The position numbers and the translations under genes are program-made. From contig NW_004454182.1 of NCBI RefSeq assembly GCF_000283155.1, positions 6,913,280-6,977,279 on the forward strand: a stretch of DNA of 64,000 nucleotides, in the 5' to 3' direction. Below the pieces are notes generated by a model. The model worked only from the letters and a program-made list of their open reading frames with translations. It did no database searches and was not told where the DNA came from. This document shows, one piece after another, positions 63,485 to 64,000 of this stretch (its first letter is position 1; the number at the start of each line of letters is the position of its first letter). This DNA comes from Ceratotherium simum simum. Lineage: Eukaryota; Chordata; Mammalia; Perissodactyla; Rhinocerotidae.

Positions 63485-64000
63485 TACTTATCATCACTAT
63501 AAAAAGTTGAATGGTCATGGGTGAGAAATAATATTTGCTTTCACCAGTCCATTCTGTGTGCTATGACTAGTGGCCTGTTTCTCTGTCTGCCTTCCCTGCT
63601 GACTGGATGTCTGAGGAAGTCCTTGAAGGACTTTCTCTACTCCTAGCGCATTTGGTTCTTCTGAGGCCATTTTGTCATGGCCACTCAACACAAAGCTTTC
63701 CCCTCACAGCCTCCCCTTGCCCAAAGACACCCACGCCCTTTGCTCTCCTCTCTGCCAGCTAAATTCTTGAGAGCTTTGGTTTGGACCACCTCGGTGTTCT
63801 CCTTCTTGTTTTTAGACAGAGCTTTCAGCCCTAATTGTTTTTTGTTTATTTGTTTAGTTTTTGTATTCCTTGCAGTTGCCTCAGATTAGAATTTCTACAC
63901 CCACTCCCAACCCAAGGAACCCCACCCCTGGCCCCCCAGCATGTCCAGAACTTTGTTGTTGTTCGTTAATGTTCATGAGGTAAATTGAATGGAGCATGGT
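63485..64000. other. End of window, intergenic
   Basis: C/T-rich text with no gene or repeat that I can name. Confidence 0.35.

Overview
The window is mammalian nuclear DNA, almost certainly from a perissodactyl and most likely an equid. I count 17 copies of the tRNA-headed equine repetitive element (ERE) SINE, many with intact target-site duplications. Rhinoceros or tapir cannot be excluded from the sequence alone. There is no prokaryotic gene content, CRISPR array or rRNA, and I recognise no functional tRNA gene.

Positions 1-37150 (+ strand) hold the 3' end of WWC2. Seven coding exons with good splice sites and consistent phases encode the last 339 residues, including the C-terminal coiled coil, the aPKC-binding-type Ser/Arg segment and the terminal ADDV PDZ ligand. 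A long 3' UTR of about 5 kb probably follows. The largest intron (12235-28102) holds an old L1 split by a hAT element and a SINE, plus a repeat-poor stretch near 20.6-22.6 kb.

Positions 35915-38792 (- strand) hold two intronless claudin genes in tandem, CLDN22 and CLDN24. CLDN22 lies antisense inside the predicted WWC2 3' UTR. The two genes are nearly identical in the middle and clearly different at both ends, which is the signature of gene conversion. The order WWC2-CLDN22-CLDN24 matches the human 4q35.1 neighbourhood and is the main reason for the WWC2 rather than WWC1/WWC3 assignment.

Positions 39946-46677 hold a decayed class I (gamma-like) endogenous retrovirus in minus orientation. Two same-orientation LTRs, a polypurine tract and a leucine-tRNA-type primer site are visible, with fragments of integrase and envelope TM. 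A SINE has inserted into it.

Positions 46678-64000 look intergenic. I find ERE SINEs, MIR and L2-like relics, a probable solo LTR, an RTE-tailed repeat, a 54-bp perfect tandem duplication and a CATC-type microsatellite, but no gene I can support. No exotic undescribed system is apparent. The most informative signals are the claudin conversion tract, the sense-antisense layout, and the modular SINE subtypes.
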